Positions 1 to 10,526 of a stretch of 64,000 nucleotides of DNA are shown here, piece after piece (within the stretch, counting starts at the first letter, position 1; each line of letters opens with the position of its first letter). This DNA comes from Syntrophotalea carbinolica DSM 2380. Lineage in GTDB: Bacteria > Desulfobacterota > Desulfuromonadia > Desulfuromonadales > Syntrophotaleaceae. The notes beneath the pieces are model-generated. The model saw only the letters and a list, made by a program, of their open reading frames with translations. It had not been told where the DNA came from and ran no database searches. The position numbers were made by a program, and so were the translations under genes. Where the stretch lies: positions 2,232,001-2,296,000 of the forward strand of contig NC_007498.2 of the NCBI RefSeq assembly GCF_000012885.1. Direction: 5' to 3'.

Positions 1-558
1 CAGCATCCGGTTGCGAAAAGGCCCCCCCGAGGCTGTCAGGATAAGTCGCCGAACATCATCCATACGATGGCCTTCCAGCGATTGGAAGATAGCGGAGTGT
101 TCACTGTCCACGGGGAACAGCCGCACACCGTGGCGAGCGACCGCTTCCGTAACCAGGGAACCGGCCGTGACCAACGTTTCCTTGTTGGCCAGGGCAATAT
201 CCTTGCCTGTCTCGATGGCGGACATGGTTGGAACCAGGCCGGCCGCGCCGACAATGGCGGAGACAACCATGTCTATATCTTCATGACAGGCGCACGCCAC
301 CAGCCCTTCGACCCCGGAAAGGATCTGCGGAGCATCGGCGCCGAGGCGCTCTTTCAGCTGCTGCGCACCGTCCGCGGATATTACCGCCACCATTTTGGGA
401 CGGAAGCGGCGGATTTGCTCCTCCAGACGAGCGAGATTGTTGCCGGCTGTAAGGGTAACGACCTCGAACTGTTCGGGAAAAGCCGCAACAATATCCAGAG
501 TACTTACACCTATGGAACCGGTAGATCCGAGGATGCCGAGTTTTTTAACGGAAGCCAT
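1..558 (-). CDS. dxr: 1-deoxy-D-xylulose 5-phosphate reductoisomerase (partial)
   Basis: Converts 1-deoxy-D-xylulose 5-phosphate to 2-C-methyl-D-erythritol 4-phosphate with NADPH, the first committed step of the MEP isoprenoid pathway in the cytoplasm. Only the N-terminal 186 codons are present; the gene runs off the left edge. Reading from ATG at 558, a GSTGSIG dinucleotide-binding motif appears at residues 9-15, followed by [17 protein letters not shown] and TASGGPF, all hallmark DXR segments that include active-site residues. It follows cdsA by 8 bp, so the two are probably cotranscribed with uppS, which uses the isoprenoid product downstream. No frameshift is seen in the visible part. Confidence 0.95.
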   Translation of the reverse strand, partial: MASVKKLGILGSTGSIGVSTLDIVAAFPEQFEVVTLTAGNNLARLEEQIRRFRPKMVAVISADGAQQLKERLGADAPQILSGVEGLVACACHEDIDMVVSAIVGAAGLVPTMSAIETGKDIALANKETLVTAGSLVTEAVARHGVRLFPVDSEHSAIFQSLEGHRMDDVRRLILTASGGPFRNRML

Positions 559-566
559 AACCCCCT

Positions 567-1325
567 CTAAACCTGAAAAATCAGGATGAAATAGTATGTT
601 AAAGGAAATGCGAACATCAAACTGTCGAGACGGTCGAGGATCCCCCCGTGTCCAGGAATCAAGGTACCGGAATCCTTGACGCCGAAGGATCGCTTCAGAA
701 GCGATTCAAACAGATCGCCGAGCTCTGCGATCACCCCCACCACCAGACCCAGGAGCAACAATGGCACAAGTGCCGCCCATGGTGCAAAGGTCAGATGCGC
801 CAAACCGGCGGCAAGCACACTGCCGCCAAGTCCGCCGATGGCACCTTCGACACTCTTTTTGGGACTCACGCTCGGATAGAGCTTTCGACGCCCGAAAAAG
901 GTGCCCGTAAAATACGCGCAGGTATCGTTCAACATGACCATCATAAGTACGAGCAGTACCCACTGTATGCCGTGGGGCTGGCTCCTTAACAAGGCCAGAT
1001 GCGCCAGGGGGATGCTGATATAGATGAAACCGAAAAGCAAAAGGGCCAACTGCCCGGAAACTTTATCGATCGCACCGTGGCGGAACAGAAAAACGCAGGC
1101 GAACAAAAAGACCGATGCGATCAAACACCCCACAAACACGGCATAATGGCCCAGCACAAGCGGGACCATAAGGCCGATTCCGGCCACAATGCCCAGGTAT
1201 TTTTCCATGGACCGCCCAGCGGCCAGAGCCATGGCGTAATATTCATATAAAGCCCAGCCGGCAACCGCGTAGGTCAAACAAAAAAAGCCCCATGGCGGAG
1301 CCCACAGGATAAACGCAATCAACAA
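567..1325 (-). CDS. cdsA: phosphatidate cytidylyltransferase
   Basis: Makes CDP-diacylglycerol from phosphatidate and CTP, the branch point of phospholipid synthesis, in the inner membrane. The protein is almost entirely hydrophobic helices and ends with the CdsA signature: LLKR, then [16 protein letters not shown]. The start is uncertain. The reading frame is open upstream to 1379, just over the uppS stop, and the extra codons complete the usual first helix ([14 protein letters not shown]), but this extension has no ATG or GTG. The coordinates given use TTG at 1325, a minimum that cuts the first helix. A good Shine-Dalgarno (AAGGAG, 1371-1376) sits 6 nt before an in-frame ATC at 1364. CTG at 1379 is another option. 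Confidence 0.93.
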   Translation of the reverse strand: MLIAFILWAPPWGFFCLTYAVAGWALYEYYAMALAAGRSMEKYLGIVAGIGLMVPLVLGHYAVFVGCLIASVFLFACVFLFRHGAIDKVSGQLALLLFGFIYISIPLAHLALLRSQPHGIQWVLLVLMMVMLNDTCAYFTGTFFGRRKLYPSVSPKKSVEGAIGGLGGSVLAAGLAHLTFAPWAALVPLLLLGLVVGVIAELGDLFESLLKRSFGVKDSGTLIPGHGGILDRLDSLMFAFPLTYYFILIFQV

Positions 1326-1375
1326 AGGCAGCGCGATGCATGCAGTCAGAATTCGGGATTTGATAACATTCTCCT

Positions 1376-2104
1376 TCAGTCGGTGACATCATCTTGACAT
1401 TGATCGGCAGTCAAACCGTAACGGCGTTGGCGACGACTGAATTCAGTAAAAGCCTCGTGCAGATGGGTGGGGCTGAAATCGGGCCACAATACCGGAGTGA
1501 AGTAGATTTCCGCATAAGCCAGTTGCCACAAGAGAAAATTACTGATGCGAATTTCGCCACTGGTACGAATGAGAAAATCGGGGTCGGGCATACCGGCGGT
1601 CTGAAGAAAACCGGAGAAACATTCCTCATCTACGGCATCCAATCCGAGTCGCCCAACAGCCACTTCGCCGGCGATCGCCTTTACAGCGCCGAGAATTTCG
1701 TCCCTGGCGCCATAGGAAAGCGCCAACGTCAGTACCATATCCCGATTATTGGCCGTTCGCTCCATAGTACCAATCAAGGTGTGCTGCACAGCTTCAGGCA
1801 ATCGGTGAATGGCCCCGATAACATTCAGACGAATGCGATGGGTCAGAAGGGTTTCCAACTCCCGTTCGAGAAAGGTATTGAGCAGCGACATCAGGGAATC
1901 GACTTCTTCTTCGGGACGCCCCCAATTCTCGGAACTGAAGGCATAGAGGGTCAGATAGGACAGACCCAGCCGTCGCGACTCCTCGATAATAACCTTTGCC
2001 GTTTCCACGCCGTGGTGATGTCCGAGGATTCGGGGCAGTCCACGCTGCTCGGCCCATCGGCCATTGCCGTCCATAATGATAGCAAGATGTCGGGGTATAC
2101 GCAT
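1376..2104 (-). CDS. uppS: undecaprenyl diphosphate synthase
   Basis: Cis-prenyltransferase that extends farnesyl diphosphate with isopentenyl diphosphate to undecaprenyl diphosphate, the lipid carrier for peptidoglycan and O-antigen. The N-terminal signature HLAIIMDGNGRWA and the later RTSGEIRISNFLLWQLAYAE segment are diagnostic. The start chosen is the ATG that gives MRIPRHLAIIMDG, the usual family N-terminus, about 242 residues. In-frame ATG at 2131 and TTG at 2149 would add 9 or 15 residues. The stop codon overlaps the extended cdsA frame, so uppS and cdsA are probably coupled. It lies in the conserved frr-uppS-cdsA-dxr order. Confidence 0.95.
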   Translation of the reverse strand: MRIPRHLAIIMDGNGRWAEQRGLPRILGHHHGVETAKVIIEESRRLGLSYLTLYAFSSENWGRPEEEVDSLMSLLNTFLERELETLLTHRIRLNVIGAIHRLPEAVQHTLIGTMERTANNRDMVLTLALSYGARDEILGAVKAIAGEVAVGRLGLDAVDEECFSGFLQTAGMPDPDFLIRTSGEIRISNFLLWQLAYAEIYFTPVLWPDFSPTHLHEAFTEFSRRQRRYGLTADQCQDDVTD

Positions 2105-2210
2105 TTCGGCACCGCCGTTTTCAAAGTGCATTCGGGAAGGAAAGATCAAACATTAACATAACCGATTTTCACCAGCAAGACAGGATCGCCATGAAACGGG
2201 ATATAAGAAA

Positions 2211-2234
2211 AGGGACGCCGGCACCGACGTCCCT
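2211..2234 (-). terminator. possible terminator after frr
   Basis: Inverted repeat AGGGACG (2211-2217) and CGTCCCT (2228-2234), about 90 nt beyond the frr stop. On the minus strand it is followed by a short T-rich run (complement of 2205-2210). It sits between frr and uppS, so it may attenuate rather than end transcription. A second small hairpin (CGGGC-AA-GCCCG) lies near 2255-2266. Confidence 0.5.
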
Positions 2235-2323
2235 CGGTTTAACTTTCACTGATCGGGCAAGCCCGCAATAAAACGCCCGACGGCCCCCTTTAGCGGAACC
2301 CATGAAGCGCTTTATTGCCGAGT

Positions 2324-2881
2324 TTAGATTTCCATGATCTCTTTTTCCTTTTGGGACACAAGATCATCGATTTTGGCGACATAGGAATCGGTAACGTCCT
2401 GAATTTCCTTTTCGCCGCGTTTCAGGTCGTCTTCACTGATTTCCTTGTTTTTTTCCAGTTTTTTCATGCCGTCGTTGGCATCCCTGCGGGCGCTGCGGAC
2501 CCCCACTTTGGCATCCTCGCCCATCTTGCGAACCACTTTGCCCATTTCCTTGCGACGCTCTTCGGTCATGGGCGGAATGACAAGACGAATCAGGTTGCCA
2601 TCGGAGGTGGGATTAAGACCGAGATCGGCTTTGAAAATAGCGCGCTCGATATCGGCCAGCAGTTTCTTTTCCCAGGGCTGAATGGTAATCAGACGGGGTT
2701 CGGGCACGGCAAGGGTTCCGACCTGGTTCAGAGGTGTCGGGGTGCCGTAGTAATCGACCATGACATCGTCCAGCAGAGACGTAGAAGCCCTCCCGGTGCG
2801 TACTTTGGTCATGTCCTTCTTCAAGGACTCCACAGCCTTGTCCATGCCGCTGCGAGCTTTTTTGATGACATCGTTATACAT
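2324..2881 (-). CDS. frr: ribosome recycling factor
   Basis: Splits the post-termination ribosome together with EF-G in the cytoplasm. The 185-residue length is exactly family-typical. The conserved KVRTGRAS segment near residue 30, the central [21 protein letters not shown] block and the C-terminal helical region ([20 protein letters not shown]) identify it. The start at ATG 2881 has an AAAGGAG Shine-Dalgarno about 9 nt upstream. It follows pyrH by 5 bp in the universally common rpsB-tsf-pyrH-frr arrangement, so it belongs to the same transcript. Confidence 0.98.
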
Positions 2882-2886
2882 GGAAG

Positions 2887-4537
<1,651 letters not shown>

Positions 4538-4600
4538 AAAAAACCCTCCTCAGTTATGCTTGGGAGCGACAAAACGCGTGCCACGTCCCTGATATATTCA

Positions 4601-4637
4601 GCAAAAAGGCGGTCAGTTTCCCGGACCGCCTTTTTGC
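4601..4637. terminator. perfect 14-bp palindrome between rpsB and tsf
   Basis: GCAAAAAGGCGGTC (4601-4614) and GACCGCCTTTTTGC (4624-4637) form a perfect 14-bp stem with a 9-nt loop and an internal U/A tract on both strands, the look of a bidirectional intrinsic terminator. Lying just after the rpsB stop and before tsf, it probably works as an attenuator giving more rpsB than tsf message. Confidence 0.75.
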
Positions 4638-4659
4638 GAGTTCAAAACACCTTGAACGA

Positions 4660-5463
4660 TTAAGCTTTGTCGGCAGACTCAACCACTTCGGCAGCTTCTG
4701 CTGCCGGGGCTTCGCCCTTGCCCTCAACTTCGACCTTATCGGTCTCGGCCTTGTCCGATTCGGCCCGAATCGCGGCTTCGCGAGCCTGAGCCCCATCGAT
4801 GCAGGCATCGGCCATCTTTGCAGCAAACAGACGGATCGCACGAATCGCATCGTCATTACCGGGAATGATGTAATCGATATCGTCGGGATCGCAGTTGGTA
4901 TCCACCACGGCGACAACAGGGATGCCCAGCTTACGGGCTTCCTTGACGGCAATGGTTTCTTTTTTGGGATCGATGACAAAAATGGCACCGGGCAGTTTAT
5001 TCATCCCCTTGATACCGCCAAGGGTCTTTTCCAGTTTTTCTCTTTCGCGCTCAAGATTCAGCGCTTCTTTTTTGGTCAGAAGCTCATAGGTGCCGTCCTG
5101 CGCCATGACTTCGATCTTCTTGAGACGCTCGATGCTTTTCTTGATGGTCGCAAAGTTGGTCAACATGCCGCCGAGCCAGCGGTTGTCGATATAAAACTGA
5201 TCGGCGCGTGCCGTTTCTTCACGAATCGCTTCCTGAGCCTGCTTCTTGGTGCCGACAAACAGAACCTTGTCACCGTTTTGAACCGTTTCGCGGATAAACT
5301 GATAAGCCGACTTGAAATAGCGAACGGTTTTCTGCAGGTCGATAATATAGATACCGTTGCGTGCCCCGAAAATATAGGGCTTCATTTTGGGGTTCCAGCG
5401 TTTGGTCTGGTGGCCGAAATGCACACCGGCCTCGAGCAGTTGTTTCATACTTACTTGTGCCAT
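4660..5463 (-). CDS. rpsB: 30S ribosomal protein S2
   Basis: Small-subunit ribosomal protein needed for S1 binding and mRNA loading. Family signatures include [21 protein letters not shown] at the N-terminus, then [12 protein letters not shown] and the [25 protein letters not shown] block. The ATG at 5463 has TTAAGGAG about 8 nt upstream and gives the standard N-terminus; the frame continues to 5577 but that extension is not conserved. The C-terminal 40 residues form an Ala/Glu-rich acidic tail. First gene of the rpsB-tsf-pyrH-frr run; its promoter must lie in the 206-bp gap shared with the divergent lptF. Confidence 0.98.
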   Translation of the reverse strand: MAQVSMKQLLEAGVHFGHQTKRWNPKMKPYIFGARNGIYIIDLQKTVRYFKSAYQFIRETVQNGDKVLFVGTKKQAQEAIREETARADQFYIDNRWLGGMLTNFATIKKSIERLKKIEVMAQDGTYELLTKKEALNLEREREKLEKTLGGIKGMNKLPGAIFVIDPKKETIAVKEARKLGIPVVAVVDTNCDPDDIDYIIPGNDDAIRAIRLFAAKMADACIDGAQAREAAIRAESDKAETDKVEVEGKGEAPAAEAAEVVESADKA

Positions 5464-5669
5464 GAACTTTCTCCTTAAAATTGGTTTGCCTCCGCGCCCA
5501 TCTTCCTTGGCGGACCCAGCCTTACCGTCGGCAGGGCACCTCCGCCACAAGTCAGGACGCGTGCGTATTGTGAACAAGCTTATGTACCATGGAAGACCCG
5601 TTATGGCAAGGACAAAATCGATGCAAGCCAGTTTACAAAACGGCTCGAACTGTATTACTATGCCGGGCT

Positions 5670-6845
5670 ATGACAAGCCTTCGCATCCAACGTTATCTAC
5701 TGCGCGAAACCCTTGTTCCCATGCTCCTGGGACTGGCGGTTTTCACCCTCGTCCTGCTTCTGGGTCGCATCCTCAATCTGGTCGAGCTGGTCATCAACAA
5801 AGGGGTACCCCTGGTTGATGTCTTGCTGTTGCTCGCCTACCTGCTGCCGACGTTTCTCGTCCTGACACTGCCTCTGTCCTTCCTGCTGGGGGTTATGGCC
5901 GGGTTCGGACGCATGTCCGCGGATCGGGAAATTCTTGCACTTAAGGCATGCGGCGTCGGATTGCGCCAGTTGACCGCGCCGATCGTAGGATTGGGATTAC
6001 TGGTGAGTCTGGCTACCGCTGCGACAACCATTGCCATCAAACCGGCCAGCGAAGACCTGTTTCGCGAAAAACTGTTCCATATCGCCAGCAGTCGCGCCAA
6101 CATCGGTATTCAGGCCCAAATCTTCAACGACGAATTCGAAGGCATCATCCTGTACGCCAACGATGTCGACGAACGCTCCGGACGAATGCAGGGCGTTTTC
6201 ATCTCGGATGAACGAGACGACACCCTGTCCTCCATCATCCTGGCCAATGAGGGTCGGATTTTTTCCAACCAGGAAAACCTGACCCTTACCCTGCACCTGG
6301 AAAACGGCACCATACATCGCCAACGCCGGGAAACCGGCAGCGGCTTTCAGGTTATCGAGTTTACGCGGTACGACCTGAATCTCGACCTCGGGCAGACCTC
6401 CATGTCGGCGGATCAACCACGGAAAAACAAAAAAACCATGACGCTTGGAGAGCTATACCAGGCCATCCGACCCGACGCAGCAACGCCCCCTTCCAAAAAA
6501 AGGGAATTGCTGGCCGAATTCCACTGGCGCCTGGCTGTTCCCGTAATCCCCCTGCTTTTCGCCCTGCTCGGCGTTCCCCTGGGCATTCAGCCGGTGCGCT
6601 CCGGTCGCGGCAGCGGGTTTGCCGCCGGCCTGCTGGTTTTCCTGGCCTATTATGTCCTGCTGTCCCTTGCCGGCACCCTGGTCGTCGATGCCGGCTTGCC
6701 TGGCCTCATCATGTGGGGGCCCAATTCGATTTTCCTTTTGGCCAGCATCGTCGTTTTACGTGCCGCAGCCAAGGAAAAGCCCCTTCCCCTGGTGGAGTTT
6801 TGCCGTCGATGGACGGACATCCTCATCCGCCGCCTGAGGAAATAA
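5670..6845 (+). CDS. lptF: LPS export ABC transporter permease LptF
   Basis: One of the two inner-membrane permease subunits of the LptB2FG complex that extracts LPS from the inner membrane and pushes it to LptC and LptA. About 391 residues. Three hydrophobic segments at the N-terminus (RYLLRETLVPMLLGLAVF, then a long LLLAYLLPTFLVLTLPLSFLLG stretch), a soluble periplasmic jellyroll-like middle, and C-terminal membrane helices match the YjgP/YjgQ family. The ATG at 5670 gives the conserved start; the frame is open from 5589 but upstream residues look unrelated. Its partner lptG follows 3 bp later. The other Lpt genes lie near 22-24 kb. Confidence 0.92.
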   Translation: MTSLRIQRYLLRETLVPMLLGLAVFTLVLLLGRILNLVELVINKGVPLVDVLLLLAYLLPTFLVLTLPLSFLLGVMAGFGRMSADREILALKACGVGLRQLTAPIVGLGLLVSLATAATTIAIKPASEDLFREKLFHIASSRANIGIQAQIFNDEFEGIILYANDVDERSGRMQGVFISDERDDTLSSIILANEGRIFSNQENLTLTLHLENGTIHRQRRETGSGFQVIEFTRYDLNLDLGQTSMSADQPRKNKKTMTLGELYQAIRPDAATPPSKKRELLAEFHWRLAVPVIPLLFALLGVPLGIQPVRSGRGSGFAAGLLVFLAYYVLLSLAGTLVVDAGLPGLIMWGPNSIFLLASIVVLRAAAKEKPLPLVEFCRRWTDILIRRLRK

Positions 6846-6848
6846 GCG

Positions 6849-7937
6849 ATGACGCCTCTCTACAGCCGCTATATTTTAGCAACTTTTTTCCGACTGTTCG
6901 GCTTGGCTATCGGGGCCTTTGCCGGCCTTTATCTACTCGTCGAGTTTTTCGAACGGATTGACGATTTTATCGAGTATCATGCTTCCGTCACTTTATGCGT
7001 AGCGTACTTCCTCAACAAAACCCCTCTGATCATTACCCAGGTTGCCCCCCTGGCATGCCTCATGGCGGTTTTCATGACCCTTGGCGGGTTCACCCGTTCA
7101 GGAGAGCTGGTGGCCATGCATGCCGGCGGCATCAGCCTGGCGAAAATAGCCGCGCCCATGCTGCGTATGGGGCTTTTATTCTCACTTATCATACTCGCCG
7201 CCAATGAAGTTATCGTACCGCCCTCCATACAGCGGGCCAGGCATATCCTCACCACCGAAGTAAGAGGAGGCCCCGCCGTGCATTACAAGCAGGATAAAAT
7301 CTGGCTACGACACAATAGATCCATCCTCAACATCCGTCAGATCGAACCGGTACAGCAAACTTTAAAAGGTATCACGCTGCTGTCTTTTGATAAAAACTTC
7401 CGCATTCAACAACGCTTTGATGCCGGCAGCGCCGTTTATAGCGGCGGCAGGTGGTATTGCCAGGATGCCGTTACCCGTCGATTCGACACGACATCCGGCA
7501 ATTTGTTAACGGAACAACGCCTTGCGGAAAAGATAGAGGACCTGCCGGTGGTTCCGGAAGACTTCAAGGTTCCCGGCAGCAAACGCAACGAAGATTTGCC
7601 CATCAGCGAATTCCATCGCCTGGGGAAAAAGCTTAAACGCGAAGGATACAACCCTACCCGCTTCCAGGTCGACATGCACGCCCGTATAGCCGCCCCGTTT
7701 GGGTGTCTGATGATGACCTTCCTTGGCATCCCTTTCGCGATCCGCAAAGGCCGCGGCGCCAGCATGGCCCTCGGCATCGCCATCAGTGTCGCCATCGGCG
7801 CCCTCTATTTCATCCTGAACGCAACCCTGCTGGCCTTTGGCTACTCGGGAACCTTCCCCCCAATCATCGCCGCATGGAGCGCCAACATCCTGTTCCTGCT
7901 TTTCGGTACCTGGCTGTTTTTGCATAGCGAAGGCTGA
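6849..7937 (+). CDS. lptG: LPS export ABC transporter permease LptG
   Basis: Second permease subunit of the LptB2FG LPS extractor in the inner membrane. At 362 residues it has the same layout as LptF: N-terminal membrane helices (YILATFFRLFGLAIGAF; then the helix pair around TLGGFTRSGELVAMHAGGIS, a conserved cytoplasmic coupling loop), a periplasmic domain, and C-terminal helices after FQVDMHARIAAPFGCLMMTFLG. Spacing of 3 bp from lptF implies one transcript and matched stoichiometry. It converges on ahcY, with a bidirectional terminator between. Confidence 0.92.
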   Translation: MTPLYSRYILATFFRLFGLAIGAFAGLYLLVEFFERIDDFIEYHASVTLCVAYFLNKTPLIITQVAPLACLMAVFMTLGGFTRSGELVAMHAGGISLAKIAAPMLRMGLLFSLIILAANEVIVPPSIQRARHILTTEVRGGPAVHYKQDKIWLRHNRSILNIRQIEPVQQTLKGITLLSFDKNFRIQQRFDAGSAVYSGGRWYCQDAVTRRFDTTSGNLLTEQRLAEKIEDLPVVPEDFKVPGSKRNEDLPISEFHRLGKKLKREGYNPTRFQVDMHARIAAPFGCLMMTFLGIPFAIRKGRGASMALGIAISVAIGALYFILNATLLAFGYSGTFPPIIAAWSANILFLLFGTWLFLHSEG

Positions 7938-7960
7938 TTTCCCGCCGATCCGTAAAAAAA

Positions 7961-7983
7961 AGGCGCCCCACTCGGGAGCGCCT
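7961..7983. terminator. bidirectional terminator between lptG and ahcY
   Basis: Hairpin with arms AGGCGC and GCGCCT extended by a C-rich/G-rich pair, preceded on the plus strand by seven or more A residues, giving a U-run for minus-strand transcripts. It sits between two convergent genes (lptG stop 7937, ahcY stop 8012). Confidence 0.75.
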
Positions 7984-8011
7984 CTGTTGCCGAAAAGATT
8001 TAAACGAAATC

Positions 8012-9439
8012 TCAGTAGCGATAGTGTTCGGGCTTGTAGGGTCCATCCACCGGAACGCCAAGATAGTCGGCCTGCTTTTCCGTCATCCTGGTCAACTTCA
8101 CCCCCAGGTTAGCGAGGTGCAAACGCGCCACTTTTTCGTCCAGTTGCTTGGGCAGTACGTAGACCTTGTTTTCATACCGATCGGAGTTTTGCCACAGTTC
8201 GATCTGCGCCAGCACCTGATTGGTAAAAGAGTTGGACATGACAAAGGAAGGATGTCCCGTGGCACAGCCAAGATTCACCAGCCGGCCCTTGGCCAGCACG
8301 GTGATACGCTTGCCGTCGGGCCATTCAATCTGGTCGACCTGCGGTTTGACCTCGTGCACCGTCAGACTGGGGTCGTCATACAACGCATCGACCTGAATTT
8401 CCGAGTCGAAATGCCCGATATTGCAGACGATGGCTTCGTTCTTCATGACATCCATATGGCTGCGGGTTATGACATCGACATTACCGGTGGTTGTCACAAA
8501 AATATCCCCCCACTGGCAAGCTTCGTCCATATCCACCACCGCAAAACCTTCCATGGCGGCCTGCAGGGCACAGATGGGGTCGACTTCCGTGACGGACACC
8601 AGGGCCCCCATCCCCTTAAAGGCCTGGGCACAGCCCTTGCCCACATCTCCGTAACCCAGCACGACGCATTTTTTTCCGGCAATCATGACGTCGGTGGCAC
8701 GTTTGATTCCATCGATAAGCGATTCACGGCATCCGTAAAGATTATCGAATTTACTTTTGGTCACCGAATCGTTGACGTTAAAAGCCGGGAACAGCAGTTC
8801 CCCGTTTCGGGCCATATGATACAGCCGGTGCACGCCAGTGGTTGTTTCCTCACTTACGCCTAAAAGCCCCGTAGCCATGCGCTGCCAGTACTCGGCATCC
8901 ACCAGCAGTTGCCGATTGAGCAAGGCGTCCACGATACTGAGCTCTTTATTATCGTGAGAAATTTCGGGTACCTTTCCGGTACGGGCATAGGCGCGCTCAC
9001 GCTCCACCCCGCGGTGGATCAGGAGGGTCGCATCGCCACCGTCATCGACAATCAGCTGCGGACCTTCTTCATAAGCCAGAGCCTTGAAAGTGTACTCCCA
9101 GTATTCCTCCAGAGTCTCCCCTTTGTACGCAAACACCGGAACACCGGTGGCAGCGATGGCGGCAGCGGCATGATCCTGGGTTGAATAGATATTGCAGCTG
9201 GCCCAACGCAAATCGGCACCCAACTCCGCCAGGGTCTCGATCAATACCGCCGTCTGGATCGTCATATGCAAAGACCCCGTGATACGGGCCCCGGCCAACG
9301 GTTTGGTACCGCGATACTCCTCCCGGATGGCCATCAAGCCGGGCATTTCCGCCTCGGCCATACGGATTTCTCTACGCCCCCATTCAGCCAACCCCATGTC
9401 TTTGACAACGTAATTTTCCGAAATAGACTCACTACTCAT
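8012..9439 (-). CDS. ahcY: S-adenosylhomocysteine hydrolase
   Basis: Reversibly hydrolyses S-adenosylhomocysteine to adenosine and homocysteine with tightly bound NAD, relieving product inhibition of methyltransferases. The NAD site is seen as [19 protein letters not shown]; substrate-site segments [21 protein letters not shown] and [10 protein letters not shown] are also present, and the protein ends in the usual YRY. Start at ATG 9439 (475 residues) is favoured by GGAG 8 nt upstream; the frame is open to 9469. It lies 44 bp downstream of the SahR-like regulator and is almost certainly cotranscribed with it, so its expression should respond to SAH. Confidence 0.97.
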   Translation of the reverse strand: MSSESISENYVVKDMGLAEWGRREIRMAEAEMPGLMAIREEYRGTKPLAGARITGSLHMTIQTAVLIETLAELGADLRWASCNIYSTQDHAAAAIAATGVPVFAYKGETLEEYWEYTFKALAYEEGPQLIVDDGGDATLLIHRGVERERAYARTGKVPEISHDNKELSIVDALLNRQLLVDAEYWQRMATGLLGVSEETTTGVHRLYHMARNGELLFPAFNVNDSVTKSKFDNLYGCRESLIDGIKRATDVMIAGKKCVVLGYGDVGKGCAQAFKGMGALVSVTEVDPICALQAAMEGFAVVDMDEACQWGDIFVTTTGNVDVITRSHMDVMKNEAIVCNIGHFDSEIQVDALYDDPSLTVHEVKPQVDQIEWPDGKRITVLAKGRLVNLGCATGHPSFVMSNSFTNQVLAQIELWQNSDRYENKVYVLPKQLDEKVARLHLANLGVKLTRMTEKQADYLGVPVDGPYKPEHYRY

Positions 9440-9483
9440 GATTTGTACTCCATTTGAATTTAAGGCCATACCCGATGGGCAGG

Positions 9484-10404
9484 CTATTGGATTTTCACCG
9501 CGGATAAAAGTACGACGGCATGCTCCGAATCGCGACCATTAAGCATCTCAAACGATTTTAGCTCAAAGCCTGCCATAAGCAGCCAGCCCTCCAGTTCCGA
9601 ACGCTCGAAGCCCAACCATTGATCGGCCATACGCTCCCGGGCCCACTCGTTTTGATGACGATGCAAATCGGCCAGGGTAATCCCACCACCTGGCGCCAGC
9701 ACCCTGGCAAGTTCGCAAAACACCTGTTGTGGCTGAGGAGCATGATGCAGCACCATGTTAAGCACGGCCCACTGCACTTCCCCTTCGGATACGGGAAGAT
9801 GCCGCATCTCCCCCAAGCGTAATTCGATACCGGTCAATCCGGCATCCCGAATACGCTGACCGGCCTGCTGCAGCATGACCGAAGAATGATCCACACCAAT
9901 CACGCGATCCGCCCGACGGCGCAAGCCATCCAGAAGATTACCGGTGCCAACCCCGATTTCGAGGATGACCGGCCTTGCCGGTACCTGATCCAGCAACCGG
10001 GCTCGGTAAGCTGCCATGGGCAACGCATCCCGCACCAGATCATCCCATTGTCGAGCATGCCGATTGAAAAACTCCAGGCTCCTGACCCGCCGTTGCTCCA
10101 ACACCATAAGCAGGCGTTCCCGGTCGGGACACGCCCCGGCATCACGCGTCAAACGCGACTCCACGAATGGCCGAATATCCTGGAAAAAATCATTGCGGCC
10201 ATCCAGGCGATAATAGGCCCAGGTTCCTTCGCGCTTCACCGATAACAGGCCGGCTTCTGAAAGAATCTTGAGATGACGCGAAACCCGGGATTGGCCCACA
10301 TCCAGAATGGTGGTCAACTCCTGCACGGTAAATTCTCCGCGGGCAAGCACCGCCAACAAACGCAAACGGGTCGGATCGGCCAAGGATTTAAAGGTCGTGA
10401 GCAT
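9484..10404 (-). CDS. ArsR-family regulator fused to a methyltransferase-like domain (SahR-like)
   Basis: Predicted repressor that senses S-adenosylhomocysteine. Residues 1-70 form an ArsR winged helix ([36 protein letters not shown] recognition region). From about residue 110 there is a class I SAM-methyltransferase fold with motif [10 protein letters not shown] at 148-156. This architecture is that of SahR, described as an SAH-responsive regulator of ahcY and methionine genes in Proteobacteria (family knowledge); the assignment is by domain layout and by its position immediately before ahcY. The HTH lacks the metal-binding ELCVC motif of arsenic ArsR proteins. An inverted repeat overlies its own -10 box, consistent with autoregulation. 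A genuine methyltransferase role is not excluded. Confidence 0.88.
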   Translation of the reverse strand: MLTTFKSLADPTRLRLLAVLARGEFTVQELTTILDVGQSRVSRHLKILSEAGLLSVKREGTWAYYRLDGRNDFFQDIRPFVESRLTRDAGACPDRERLLMVLEQRRVRSLEFFNRHARQWDDLVRDALPMAAYRARLLDQVPARPVILEIGVGTGNLLDGLRRRADRVIGVDHSSVMLQQAGQRIRDAGLTGIELRLGEMRHLPVSEGEVQWAVLNMVLHHAPQPQQVFCELARVLAPGGGITLADLHRHQNEWARERMADQWLGFERSELEGWLLMAGFELKSFEMLNGRDSEHAVVLLSAVKIQ

Positions 10405-10426
10405 CTATCGAACATCCTGATTTCTA

Positions 10427-10448
10427 TATATCAACTTTTCTTGATATA
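10427..10448. promoter_or_regulatory. operator-like inverted repeat upstream of the sahR-like gene
   Basis: Perfect 8-bp inverted repeat TATATCAA-N6-TTGATATA, 23 bp before the regulator's start codon. Symmetry and spacing suit an ArsR-type dimer. The left half on the minus strand provides the -10 hexamer, so binding would block RNA polymerase. Confidence 0.75.
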
Positions 10449-10471
10449 ACCAATCCGAACCCAGAATGCAA
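10443..10471 (-). promoter_or_regulatory. sigma-70 promoter of the sahR-like gene and ahcY
   Basis: On the minus strand: -35 TTGCAT (10466-10471), 17-bp spacer, -10 TATATC (10443-10448). The -10 box lies inside the inverted repeat. Confidence 0.65.
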
Positions 10472-10477
10472 GAAAAA

Positions 10478-10503
10478 AGGCGCACCCACATGCGGGTGCG
10501 CCT
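10478..10503 (-). terminator. terminator of the glycine-zipper lipoprotein gene
   Basis: Perfect 10-bp stem AGGCGCACCC (10478-10487) / GGGTGCGCCT (10494-10503) with a 6-nt loop, followed on the minus strand by a six-T run (10473-10478). It lies 24 bp after the lipoprotein stop and isolates that gene from the downstream regulator promoter. Confidence 0.85.
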
Positions 10504-10526
10504 GCTTTCCGACAAATACGGCAATC

